The position numbers and the translations under genes are program-made. The notes under the pieces are model-generated. The model saw only the letters and a list, made by a program, of their open reading frames with translations, was not told the DNA's origin and made no database searches. DNA of 37,727 nucleotides from Ophiosphaerella korrae. Taxonomy: Eukaryota > Ascomycota > Dothideomycetes > Pleosporales > Phaeosphaeriaceae. The stretch lies in NCBI GenBank assembly GCA_028456385.1, contig JALNQF010000379.1, positions 1 to 37,727 of the forward strand. The letters run 5' to 3'. Shown here in pieces: positions 20,442-29,173 of the stretch (positions within the stretch are counted from its first letter, which is position 1; each line of letters opens with the position of its first letter).

Positions 20442-23400
20442 TTACAGGTCATCTCGGCTGCGCACGAATGACTCTCCATTTTCTCCCCAATCCCAATCTC
20501 TTTCCGCTTCTTCTGTCGTCGCTGCGCTCAGCTCGTCGAGCCGCTTCTCCGCCTGCATCATCCGCTCCGGTACTGTGTTGCCCACCATGTCCCCTTTCTC
20601 GCACTTTGGATAGTAGCGTTGCACTTTGTAATCCGTGCAGGCAAAGCCGGCCGTACATGGCAAACCCCTCCGGGTAACGTCATGTCGCTGCCATGGCCTT
20701 TTCCTCGCGCACTCGATTCGGCTGCTCAGGGGCGTGAGGAGTATGGTTCCGGTCGGCATACCGACGAAATGGAAGTCCTTGGTTGTTTCGGCTCCAAGCA
20801 GGATCGCGGCCGGTGGGCCAAAATGGATCATGGTTGTAGTGGATAAACGGTGGCCTGGGTGCCTCTTGTCAAGAACGACGTCCAGAGCCGTGTATGCCGC
20901 CCCATTTACCAGCTGGAGTCCTTGATGGGTATTCTGCGTAACGATGACAGGCATCCCAGGCACGAACATGAACACGGCTGGTATTGGAATGCTACACTAT
21001 CGTCCCCATAGCTCAAGATCATGAGCGCCTCCTCCTCTGTCGGTTGGCTATCCTTCCATTTGTGTTCGGAAATAAAGATTCGGAGCATTGCTTGATGCTG
21101 CCTTTGGAAAGAACAGTATGCCTACCGTGTTCAGGTTCCATCTGTTTCTATTGAGCGGCGTCACAACCGTGATACCGCTTTTCCCTATGGGATACGCCTA
21201 CCCTCTCGGAAGCATGTGTTGTTGATCAGCCCTACGTCCGACTGGTCCTGTACGCCCTGCCGGATCTGGGCTAGCAGCCGCCGCAGCTGCTGATCGCCCG
21301 CGGCGCGGACTTGTTCGTTCAGCATTATCACCGTCGTGAACCTATTCCAGAGAGCGTGAGCTTTGTCGTGCTGATGCCTCTGCTCCGCGCCGAATCTCTT
21401 TCCTTTATTCTACGGAAAAGTCCCTGCTGTGGAGCAGGATACTTCTCTCTCGTACAGGCCCGAATTGGCGAAAGTCCCCCTCATGAAGAGTACAATGGGG
21501 ATCTTACCAAAGTCTTGCGTGCAGCCCCGGAGCCTGCAAAGCTGCTCGTTCACTATGTACAGCGTCCGAGCACTAAGCATGCTGACTTCGTCAATAATCA
21601 ACATGTACTTCTCCTGCCAATCCATTCTAGTTCGCCCGTCGATGCGGAGACTTGCTGAATTCGGCATGTTGAATCGGTCGAAATGATTACCGGATGTCGA
21701 CCGAGAGTTGTCTTTTGAAAAAATTGCACGCCGAATGAATTGTGATACCGTTGATTCCTGCGGCTGCGGTGCTAGATGTTGCCGTTACTAGCAAGCGATG
21801 TTGATAGTCCTTTGTTTGCAGACAGCTCGACTACGGCTTCGATGACGCGCGACTTTCCACTGCTGCCCTCTCCTCTGACGAACTGACATAGCTGTAGAGT
21901 TCCGCTCTCGCTCTGGTGCGCCCGACCCAGCTGGCGGGCATAGCAGACGTAAGGCAACGCGCTGTCTGTGATTGAGGGTGAATGATTCGGCTAGCTTCTT
22001 TCCAACTTCCGAGAAAGATGTGGATGCTCCGAATCTGAGCACCGTGGACGGGCCTCTACTCCTGTCCTGATTCTCTGTGTCCACTTGCATGAGATCGACA
22101 TCGTTTTCCCCGAAACCGCTAAGTAATCTGTTCACCGCTGCTGCGTGACCGTTTGCATTGTTATGGGGTTGTTCCTGTATCCCCTGAATCATGCTCTTCT
22201 TCTCTCTCGAAAAGCTTGTCTGTTGCGACTTGATGGACCTGACTATCTCCTGCTCCGGTATTTCTACGTCTGCACCGACTCCTCCCGAGACGCTTACCCT
22301 CCTGGTCACTCCCTCGTGAACTATGACGGCACGCAAATTGTCTATTGAACGTAAGGCTACCTGCTCGAATCCATGGAGCTGTTGTATAATAGCCGCGACC
22401 TCCTTCGATCCGGCTATAATCTGGTTCGTACCCTATCGCGCTTCTAAGAACATCAATAAGCTACACTGCGTTACCGATATCATCTGGCCGGTGAATTTCC
22501 CCTTGACCCTCATCATCACCTGCTTCAGGCTCCATGGCATCCATGTTAGGATCTGCCTCCCCGGACATGGCGGCCTACTGCCTGGCGTCACGCTTCACAT
22601 CTTCTGCGGAACGCCGGAGCAGCTGGATATTATCTACTAGAAATGACATCCTCGGTGGTAGGACTCGCTTCTGTCTCTCCCAAATGATGTTGATGTCATC
22701 AGATGCCTCTAACAGAAACGTCTTCCACGGGATAAACATGGCAAGGTGTTGCACGGCTGCCTTGTGACTACAAAGTCAGCCTATTTCCTACTCTACACCG
22801 AAAAGCGAATTGGGCCATCCCGTACCTTCTATGGCACCCGTCATCCTCTTCTCCGAAGTTCATACTCAAGTACCTATCCAAATAGGCAACAGCATGCTTC
22901 CCCGGCTTTCGAAAGACCTGCACCCACTTTTGAGAGAGTGACCAAGCGCTGTCAAATCGCACCTCTCCCCGAGCGCCTGTATCACCACCTCTCCGCTTTA
23001 GTCTTACTATAGACATGTACTCATAAAGTGACAACCCCCGCAGGAGTTCGCCACAGTGCGGGTACGCCTGCACGAAAGACAGCCTCTGCCCGGACTCCTC
23101 CAGCAGAACCATTTCATCGGCCGACTCTTCACATTCTCGCCCACTCTCACGTCGCAGATGACCCCACCCTCGGAAGATATGCCAATACAGGGAAGACACG
23201 TTCAGAAACGTCCAAGCATCGTTATGCGCAAACTCCATACCGTATTCCAGCAGATGAGCGACAACTTCCACCTGTGACAGAGGCCACTCCGTGAAAATCC
23301 GATTTGCCACTCTCATGAGGAATTGCCGTGATTTATTCTCCAGGCCGTCACTATTTGTAGGTGGATTGGCGCTGCCAGCCTGGTCACTAGCTAGCGAGGC

Positions 23401-24842
23401 CCCCCCCCCCCCAACGCGTCGAACACTTCTCCCGCCGCCGCTACCCGCTTCCAGACTGGGTCTTCAACCTTAGTTGCATAATTTGTCACATAGAACACGA
23501 TGGCCATGGTTTTGCTCTGTGTTGCAATGAACGAGATGTCGTGGTTATGTCTCAATCCCACCGCGATTGCTTTGTTCCACCGATTCACCATGCTGTAGTT
23601 ACGACGAATCTGCAATACTCCATCTTCTGTAAAAGCGGTCTTCTCCACTAATCTCCAGGGCGCCCTGAACCTACAGAGGTCTCTATTCCTTGCCGGTCTA
23701 CTGATGGAGTACTTGACGCAAGTCAGACTGTGCGTGGGGACTTGGGTGGCGCCGGCACAGAAGTTTGCTTCCTCATCGAACGCGGCGGAGAATTGTTGGC
23801 GATTCTGCAACACCGACGATATGTCCGACGCGACGGACCTTTCTGCCTGGACCGCGCAGAATGCCTCTTGATCGAGATGCTACACAATTAGAGACATATT
23901 GAAAGGAGCGCCGTTGCACGACTGGCGTACCTCTGTAAATACACTGTCCACGTACTCGATAATCCGACTCCGATATGGGGCTTGCTCTCCATCCGAGATG
24001 GCTAACCGCACACGCTTGTATGACTGATCCAAAATTCTTTAGGAACTCCTCTGCTTCTCCAGGTTCACGGGTCCGGTATGCCGCAAGTCTCAGCTTCACG
24101 GGGATTGGTGATGTCGTTGGGATTGAGGGTGAACCAGATGGCCGGGATGCCGTACCGAATTATGAGGGATTTGATCGTCCGACGCATGCTTAGGCGGAGC
24201 TCCCGCGGCATCGGCTGGCGAAAGCCGTAGAGCGACAGGCTCCGTAACAACTTATTGACATGCTGATCCATGGTCTTGCCCGAACGCTCCAGTTCGGCCT
24301 TTGCAGCCTCCAATCTCTCCGCGCTGAGCGAACTGACAATGCGCTCTACCTCAGGAAAGGTCTTCCTCGTCACGCTCATCATGCTCACGCGACGATTCCT
24401 TGACCTAACCAACATGTTGAAGATGAGAAACGCAAAGACATGATGCATTGCGAACCGACCGCCGTGACGCTGAAGCACTACCTTCGCCCAGGTCTCCAGG
24501 CTCATATTCCGCGATGACAGGAGCCCGGCTACAGCGGTGCCCGCTTCTACAGATGCACCCAACCCCCTTCTCAGCGCCATCTCCGCACCGCTTTCCTCCG
24601 CCTGGCGCGGCCCGCCTTTCCCCGTAGGAAGCAGGGTCGGGAACGTCTTGGCAAAGAACCACGCATCAAAAGAATCCGCAAACTCCTCACCTCGAGACAT
24701 TCGAATATAAGATTCCAAGCCGGCCTCGCGACACACCTCGGCTGATCCCGTTCCTACTCCATTTCCGCCTTGCTCCCATCGGGCATATTGGCCCAGAGCG
24801 CCGCACACGTATCTGACCTCCTCCGCACCCGCAACGTCCGGT
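20442..24842 (-). mobile_element. Helitron relic: Rep/Pif1-like helicase gene, broken
   Basis: Order on the minus strand: Helitron-like N-terminal region (about 24840-24080) with PMPRELRLSMRRTIKSLIIR and GIPAIWFTLNPNDITNP. Then, after a frameshift, KLRLAAYRTREPGEAEEFL and SYKRVRLAISD joined directly to GEQAPYRSRIIEYVDSVFTE. A 51-nt intron-like gap (GTACGC..GTGTAG, near 23890-23940) precedes EEANFCAGATQV, VNRWNKAIAVGLRHNHDIS and YATKVEDPVWKRVAAA. A 13-C run at 23400 shifts the frame. Then MRVANRIFTEWPLSQVEVV, SSLYWHIFRGW and RLSFVQAYPHCGELLRG. The helicase part has Walker A (FVRGEGSSGKSRVIEA, 21880-21830) and Walker B (MLIIDEVSMLSARTLY, about 21605). The C-terminal block is FMFVPGMPVIVTQNTHQGL, DFHFVGMPTGTILLTP and ACTDYKVQ, ending at 20442. 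Helitrons move by rolling-circle replication. At least six frame breaks make this copy inactive. It is little affected by RIP. Confidence 0.85.
23400..23412 (+). repeat. 13-C homopolymer in the Helitron gene
   Basis: A run of 13 C (13 G on the coding strand) sits exactly where the Helitron reading frame changes, so slippage, in nature or in sequencing, is a likely cause of that break. Confidence 0.85.
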
Positions 24843-25057
24843 TGCTCTACGCTGCGACCGCCTCGGCTAGGGTCTCTCGAGACGGCGGCGGGCCAGATCC
24901 TCAGCACCCCTTCTGTTGAGGCGCTAGTTTCTTTGTTGTATCAGTCGTGCTGACTTAGTCCATCTCCTAGCATGTGAGATCCTTTGTTCGCGAAGGCCGA
25001 GGCTGCCATCTTTCAGCTGCGGTGGGGTTGACGGCTTGGCGATCGTCGCGCACGCTC
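24843..25057 (-). mobile_element. LTR-linked repeat, copy A (minus), fused to the Helitron
   Basis: The reverse complement matches copy C (26843-27080) throughout. It runs from GAGCGTG..CGACGATCGCCAAGC through AGGAGATGGACTA.GTCAGC and CAACAGAAGGGG, then TGCTGAGGATC (LTR start at 24906) and GCCGTCTCGAGAGACC, to CAGCGTAGAG at 24843. There it stops matching and Helitron sequence begins. The long Helitron reading frame that opens with ATG at 24907 therefore takes its first 20 or so residues from this LTR piece. Confidence 0.75.
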
Positions 25058-25061
25058 ATCT

Positions 25062-25283
25062 GACACCCTGCCGTAGCTAAAAGATCGCAGCCTCGACCCT
25101 TACGAACAAAGAAATCGAACAAAGGATCTTACGTGCAAGGAGATAGACTACGTTAGCACAACTAACACAATAAAGAAACTAGCACCTCAATAGAAGGAGT
25201 ACTAAGGATCTAGCTCGCCGCTGTCTCGAGAGACCTAGCTGAGACTGCTGCAGCGTAGATACATAGATAGAGTGCAGAGCTAT
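25062..25283 (+). mobile_element. LTR-linked repeat, copy B (plus)
   Basis: It matches copy C from CACCC..CCGTAGCT onward, including CGAACAAAG, AAGGAGATAGACTACGTTAG, TAGAAGGAG and the LTR start (mutated to TACTAAGG at 25199). The match ends near GCAGAGC. Differences from copy C are mainly C to T and G to A. Copies A and B face away from each other and nearly touch, making an inverted pair of about 440 bases. Confidence 0.7.
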
Positions 25284-25518
25284 TACGAAAAAGCCTTTTT
25301 ATTAACTTGCTATAACCTCCTTTATATCTAACACAACCTTAGTATAGCTAGTTAAAGGTAACTATATTAGAGTACAATAAATTGAGGTTAAACAATGAAT
25401 CAGTAGGTCCCCTTACGTAAGGCACGCTAATAGAGAGTATAAATAGTAGTAGAAAGTAATACTAGAGTGAACATAATCAACTCAAATTAATACATCAATT
25501 ACTTAGTTTAACTTAACT
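25284..25518. other. AT-rich stretch without a gene
   Basis: AT-rich sequence with RIP-like character fills the space between copy B of the repeat and the WD40 fragment. Nothing else can be supported. Confidence 0.5.
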
Positions 25519-25952
25519 CGATTAAGGGCTATAACCGGTACGTTAATTTACTCGCCTTCTCCTACGACTCGACACAGTAGGTATCAATGTCGTGCAGCTA
25601 CACAGACAAGATATGGGATGTAAGCAGTAGCGCGTGCCTACAGACGCCCGAGGGCCATAGCGGCAGAGTCTGCTCAGCTGCCTTCTCCTACAACTTAACG
25701 CAGCTAGCGTCGGGGTCGTGGGACGACACAGTTAAGATATAGGATGTAAGCAGCGGCGAGTGCCTGCAGACGCTTAACGGCCATAGCGACGTCGTCGACT
25801 CAGTCGCCTTCTCCCACGACTCGACACGGCTAGCGTCGGGGTCGTGGGACGAAACAGTCAAGATATGGGATGTAAGCAGCAGCAGCGCGTGCCTGTAGAC
25901 GCTTAACGCCTATAGCAGCAACGTCTACTTAGTCGCCTTCTCCTACGACTAG
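25519..25952 (+). pseudogene. WD40-repeat fragment of an NLR-type (NWD/HET-E-like) gene
   Basis: One plus-strand frame from about 25519 to the TAG at 25950-25952 reads more than three WD40 repeats of 42 codons (126 bp): VAFSHDSTRLASGSWDETVK, IWDVSS.ECLQTLNGHS, and near-identical neighbours. Internal identity is very high, as in the WD40 domains of fungal NACHT/NB-ARC STAND proteins (HNWD family, for example HET-E/HET-D), where recombination reshuffles repeats that recognise non-self or cellular partners. Stops at repeat positions normally CAG or TGG (CTA-AG-style CAG to TAG; K-I-W to K-I-stop) fit C to T or G to A changes from RIP. No NACHT or effector domain is nearby, so this is a detached piece. 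A non-NLR WD40 gene is possible, but the repeat identity favours the NLR type. Confidence 0.75.
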
Positions 25953-25954
25953 GG

Positions 25955-26145
25955 TGATAAATGGGTCGTGGTTGGGTTGGGGTTGGGTTAGCTTGCGTTA
26001 GACCTAGACCTAACCTAACCCCAACCCATCGAAAAGTGGTAGGAGCGCGGGTTGGGGTTGGGTCACATTGACCTAGTGGTTGGGGTTGGGTTAGGTCGCA
26101 TTGACCTGGTGTCGGGGTTAGGTTAGGTTGCATTGACCTAGAGCT
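25955..26145 (+). repeat. G-rich minisatellite with GGTTGGGGTTGGG units
   Basis: Three units of about 32 bases (26049-26142) each carry a GGTTGGGGTTGGGTTAGG-like run followed by CATTGACCT. A related run lies at 25965-25990, and an inverted one (CCTAACCTAACCCCAACCC) at about 26009-26030. The runs have four or more G tracts and could form G-quadruplexes. The unit is not the fungal TTAGGG telomere repeat. Confidence 0.75.
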
Positions 26146-26240
26146 GCCCTAGGTCTGAGTTATAGAAATTCATTGTTTTATATGTCAAGTTCAATATTCA
26201 CCAATAAGTATTAGTATTTATTATAGCTAGTTATTACAGC

Positions 26241-26294
26241 AAGTTAACTGCGAGTTGACTGTGAGTTGACTGCGAGTTGACTGTGAGTTGATGT
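26241..26294 (+). repeat. 11-bp tandem repeat
   Basis: Five units of GAGTTGACTGY, the first and last degenerate, lie in tandem. Confidence 0.85.
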
Positions 26295-26460
26295 GAGATG
26301 AGGTGCGTGTGCCAGCAGCAACGATTGCTCGCGCTCAACCCCGCGCCAAGCTGAGATCACAATCTCGACTCAGCCCATAGGTGGAGCTTGCGAGTTGGCT
26401 CACTCAGCTGGCTTGCGAGCTTCAGGTGACGTTAGAGATCGGCGATGGCGATCGATCTGC

Positions 26461-26501
26461 GATGCTAGTGCGCGATACTAGCTCGCCCCTAACTCAACCA
26501 C
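26461..26501 (+). repeat. 41-bp inverted repeat, left copy
   Basis: GATGCTAGTGCGCGATAC and the following bases match the reverse complement of 28585-28625 at 39 of 41 positions. The pair frames about 2.2 kb that hold the complete LTR and the intact ORF. Confidence 0.75.
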
Positions 26502-26678
26502 AACCACTACTCATCAACTCCCGCACATCATTGGAGAACCGCAGCACCAGCCCGAGATTTGAGATCTGGTTCGGCAATTACACGAGTAACGGCTATCGTC
26601 AATATGATAGTTCATCGCGGCACAAACAGACTGCGAAGAGCTATCCCAAATATTTGTGTACTTAGATTTGTCAGATGA

Positions 26679-26743
26679 GATGCACGATCAGATGTGCGAT
26701 GCGCGATTAGATGCGCGATCACATGCGCGATCAGATGCTCGAT
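26679..26743 (+). repeat. 12-bp tandem repeat (GATGCGCGATCA)
   Basis: Five to six degenerate units of GATGCGCGATCA. Related GCGTGATGCGCA units occur near 28640-28675, outside the right copy of the 41-bp inverted repeat. Confidence 0.75.
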
Positions 26744-26763
26744 AGCGTGTGCGCAGAGAGGCG

Positions 26764-26814
26764 CAACAGATTCCGGGCGTACCTGGAATCTGTTGATTGG
26801 CTCGCTTAAGCTAG
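26764..26814 (+). other. Strong hairpin followed by CTAG: possible Helitron 3' end
   Basis: CAACAGATTCCGGG pairs with CCTGGAATCTGTTG (26764-26777 with 26782-26795): 14 pairs with one G-T wobble and a CGTA tetraloop. Fifteen bases later comes CTAG followed by T. A hairpin shortly before CTRR-T is the 3' signature of Helitrons. No 5' TC terminus was identified, so it may be coincidence. Confidence 0.35.
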
Positions 26815-26842
26815 TGCGGCGATCTGATTGGCTCGGCGCACG

Positions 26843-27002
26843 AGCGTGACGATCGCCAAGCTGCCACCCCCGCCGCAGCTGAAAAGATCGCAGCCTCGAC
26901 CTTCACGAACAAAGGAATCGAACAAAGAATCTCACATGCAAGGAGATGGACTACGTCAGCACGACTGATACAACAAAGAAACCAGCACCTCAACAGAAGG
27001 GG
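26843..27002 (+). mobile_element. LTR-linked repeat, copy C
   Basis: This is the best-preserved copy of the repeat also seen at 24843-25057, 25062-25283 and 6731-6803. It ends with a purine tract AGAAGGGG directly before the LTR TG. That is the expected place for a polypurine tract if the element is on the plus strand. No coding frame is convincing. Confidence 0.65.
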
Positions 27003-27172
27003 TGTTGAGGATCCGGCTCGCCGCCGTCTCGAGAGACCCAGCCGAGACCGCCGCATCGCAGATACATAGATAGAGCGCAGGGCCAGAGATACAGAATCAA
27101 TCATCTCTTTACTCACTCAAGTTCACATCCATCAATTTTGTGACCGAAAATCTGACAAGATTATATTCAACA
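27003..27172. repeat. Complete 170-bp LTR
   Basis: It begins TGTTGAGGATCC and ends TTATATTCAACA, with matching TGTTGA/TCAACA tips. There is a purine tract next to each end (AGAAGGGG on the plus strand, AGAGGGGGA on the minus strand), so the orientation is not settled. No direct target duplication flanks it (AGGGG and TCCCC are inverted, not direct). The small size and tips suggest a Copia-like element. No polymerase gene for it is seen here. Confidence 0.65.
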
Positions 27173-27318
27173 TCCCCCTCTAATAATGTTATTTCTTCAA
27201 TTCTATTACATATTTACAAGTTGAGTTAAAAAGGGTTACTGACTCGTTTCTAGATACTAGGGAAGGAAACAAATTTCTATAAAGTCCATCAGTATAATCT
27301 TCCCCAGGAAGGCCGATC

Positions 27319-28008
27319 TCAACGTATGCAGGCACAAAGCCAGCTCCTACGCCTTCGCGCCGACTGAGCTACGGGCTGAGTATCTTCGTCAAAGCTAAAC
27401 CGACTCTTCATCCGCGGTATGGACGAACGAGACGCGTATGGCTCATAATTATACTTTGGCTTTAGAGTAGAACGATACCCCACCATACCTACAGTGTGTA
27501 GTTGCTCATGCCTGCGCCACGGGGCGTCCACAGCGCAGTCGGCTACATACTGATTAGCATCATTGTCCTCTTCATCTTCATGCCACAGTCTGTTAAAATC
27601 GTCTATATACTGTTGAGAAATATCCCAGTTACTTGATTCGTAATCATTAGTTGTCCCTTTGTAGCGCTCATGGCCGCTGTCAAAAGACTCTCGGCACGGA
27701 TGGTTCTCCTTGTCAAACTCAAGGCTAGGACTAAGCGCGGCTCGAGTGGCATATTTGACTTGTGAAATTTCACTCCGACGGGACTGAGGGATACCCTGAT
27801 ACTCGTATAAGGACCGCAATGGATTGGGCTTGCGAGATACCTTATCTTCAGGGCTTGGGAAGATAGCCTCTAGGCGCTTGCGCTGTTGAGCCTTGACTAG
27901 ATTACGATACTCATCTCCTGGGAGGCCACAAGATTCCTCTGAAGATGAACTTGAACTTGAACTAGAGAACCGTTTCGTGTCACACCCTAGGCCTTTACCT
28001 CGAGTCAT
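27319..28008 (-). CDS. Intact ORF of unknown function, Ser-rich and acidic
   Basis: From the ATG at 28008 (MTRGKGLGCDTKRF) the minus strand is open for about 229 codons to TGA at 27319. An upstream in-frame ATG at 28062 lies in AT-rich leader sequence and is less likely. Early on there is a run of nine serines followed by EES; then basic patches, many Tyr/Asp/Glu (WHEDEEDNDANQYVADCAVD) and an Arg-rich end (QSARRRRSWLCACIR). No membrane segment or enzymatic motif is seen and the protein looks disordered. Past the stop another frame stays open for about 50 codons (GVGAGFVPAYVEIGLPGEDY), so a C-terminal frameshift or intron is possible. It lacks RIP-type stops although its surroundings are repeats. 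It may be an accessory protein of a mobile element or a young host gene. Confidence 0.5.
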   Translation of the reverse strand: MTRGKGLGCDTKRFSSSSSSSSSEESCGLPGDEYRNLVKAQQRKRLEAIFPSPEDKVSRKPNPLRSLYEYQGIPQSRRSEISQVKYATRAALSPSLEFDKENHPCRESFDSGHERYKGTTNDYESSNWDISQQYIDDFNRLWHEDEEDNDANQYVADCAVDAPWRRHEQLHTVGMVGYRSTLKPKYNYEPYASRSSIPRMKSRFSFDEDTQPVAQSARRRRSWLCACIR

Positions 28009-28494
28009 TTTGGTATATATATATATATGTCTAAAAATATTAAAATAAAAATATTTAAACATATAAACATTAGAAACTCTAAATTTTTATTATTTTTTTA
28101 TTTTTTTTTTTTTTTGATAAAAATATAAGGATTGTATAGAGATGTTTCGCTAAACGCTAATTAAACAAGTATGTAAGAGTTAGAGAGTAAAAAAAAGCAC
28201 AATTAGACATCTTTTATAAATCTAGTTATTCGAATTGTAAGTTAATAGTGAAAACATTATAAGCGCACATATTGGCTTACAATATAATAGAGTCAGATTT
28301 AATGGTAACTCAAATACTCGTGCACGTAGAGATAAGAATTGAGTTTATTGAGTGCTCTGACTATGATCCGCCTGCTGGCTGCTATTGATATATTCTGTAA
28401 TGTTCTTTGATTACTCTTCTGCCCCATGGTTGCCCTTTTGCGCGCGTCACCTGATAGCTACCCTCCTGTCATAGCCCTGTCCAAGGGATGTGCT
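28009..28494. other. AT-rich region with a long T tract, no gene
   Basis: A TATATATATATA run lies at about 28014-28025 and a T-rich tract at about 28084-28117, just upstream of the minus-strand ORF. This may serve as its promoter (poly dA:dT). The remainder shows nothing recognisable. Confidence 0.45.
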
Positions 28495-28589
28495 GCAGCT
28501 GAGTTGATGCACTGCAGCTGAGTTAATGCACTGTAGTTGAGTTGATGCACTGCAGTTGAGTTGGTGCGCCGCCGTTGAGTTGATGTGGT
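28495..28589 (+). repeat. 19-bp tandem repeat, five units
   Basis: Five exact-length units of GCAGCTGAGTTGATGCACT with a few substitutions in each. It shares the GAGTTGA core with the 11-bp repeat at 26241. Confidence 0.9.
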
Positions 28590-28625
28590 TGAGTTAGAGG
28601 CGAGCTAGCATCGCGCACTAGCATC
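28585..28625 (-). repeat. 41-bp inverted repeat, right copy
   Basis: Reverse complement of 26461-26501 with two mismatches, both transitions. It overlaps the last unit of the 19-bp minisatellite by 5 bases. Confidence 0.75.
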
Positions 28626-28812
28626 TCGCACTAACGTGTCTGTGCGCGTGATGCGCATGTTCGCGTGATGCGCACCCCCCACCAAAGTCGCTGTTACAAC
28701 AGTAACAGAAGAAAACCAAATGGAACCAATCAGCCCTGCAATGGAAGATGACAACGCATACGACCCATGGGACAACGAACTTGATTGGGAAGTCAACCAC
28801 AATAGGGACACG

Positions 28813-29030
28813 TGATGACTTCGCGACTTCGTAAGCCTTGGCACTCACGAAGCCACGAAGCCGTAGAAGTATATAGTCAGTAGCAATGCGCATCATTAGG
28901 ATGGCATCGGCAATTCAATCATTGACCACGAGCGACAATACATTGACATCGCGAGACATCTTTCTATTGTTCACAGTCTATTGCTTGATCACAACACGAG
29001 CTTTTGTTATCAACTTCCAATCCACCAACA
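28813..29030. repeat. Possible LTR (218 bp)
   Basis: On the minus strand TGTTGGTGGATTGG follows directly on a purine tract CACTAGGGGG, as a 3' LTR follows a polypurine tract. The other end could be TGATGACTTCG on the plus strand. A TATATA lies inside. There is no partner copy or target duplication in the window, so this is tentative. Just upstream, 28669-28815 (plus) is open for 48 codons with an acidic stretch (EDDNAYDPWDNELDW) but resembles nothing I know. Confidence 0.3.
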
Positions 29031-29173
29031 CCCCCTAGTGGTCACTTGTAGTCGACGACAGGTGACCCCGTTACAGTCGCGATCTCAAAGATGAGGCTGC
29101 AGAGCCACACACAATTGCTATTATTACGAGATTTTGTAGTAGAGTAGTAACTAGAGACTTGCGAGTAATTTAG

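Noticed and set aside
20619..23277. Numerous plus-strand open frames opposite the Helitron
   Set aside because: They are antisense shadows of the GC-rich Helitron coding strand.
26049..26142. Telomere repeat array
   Set aside because: Units are 32-bp mosaics with TTGGGG/TTAGG runs and CATTGACCT spacers, not uniform TTAGGG.
26914..26923. tRNA B-box-like GTTCGATTCC on the minus strand, suggesting a SINE or tRNA gene
   Set aside because: No A box at proper distance and no cloverleaf. The copy at 24.98 kb lacks the motif.
28605..28896. Two overlapping minus-strand open frames of 79-92 codons
   Set aside because: They cover minisatellite and possible LTR sequence, contain low-complexity residues and match nothing recognisable.
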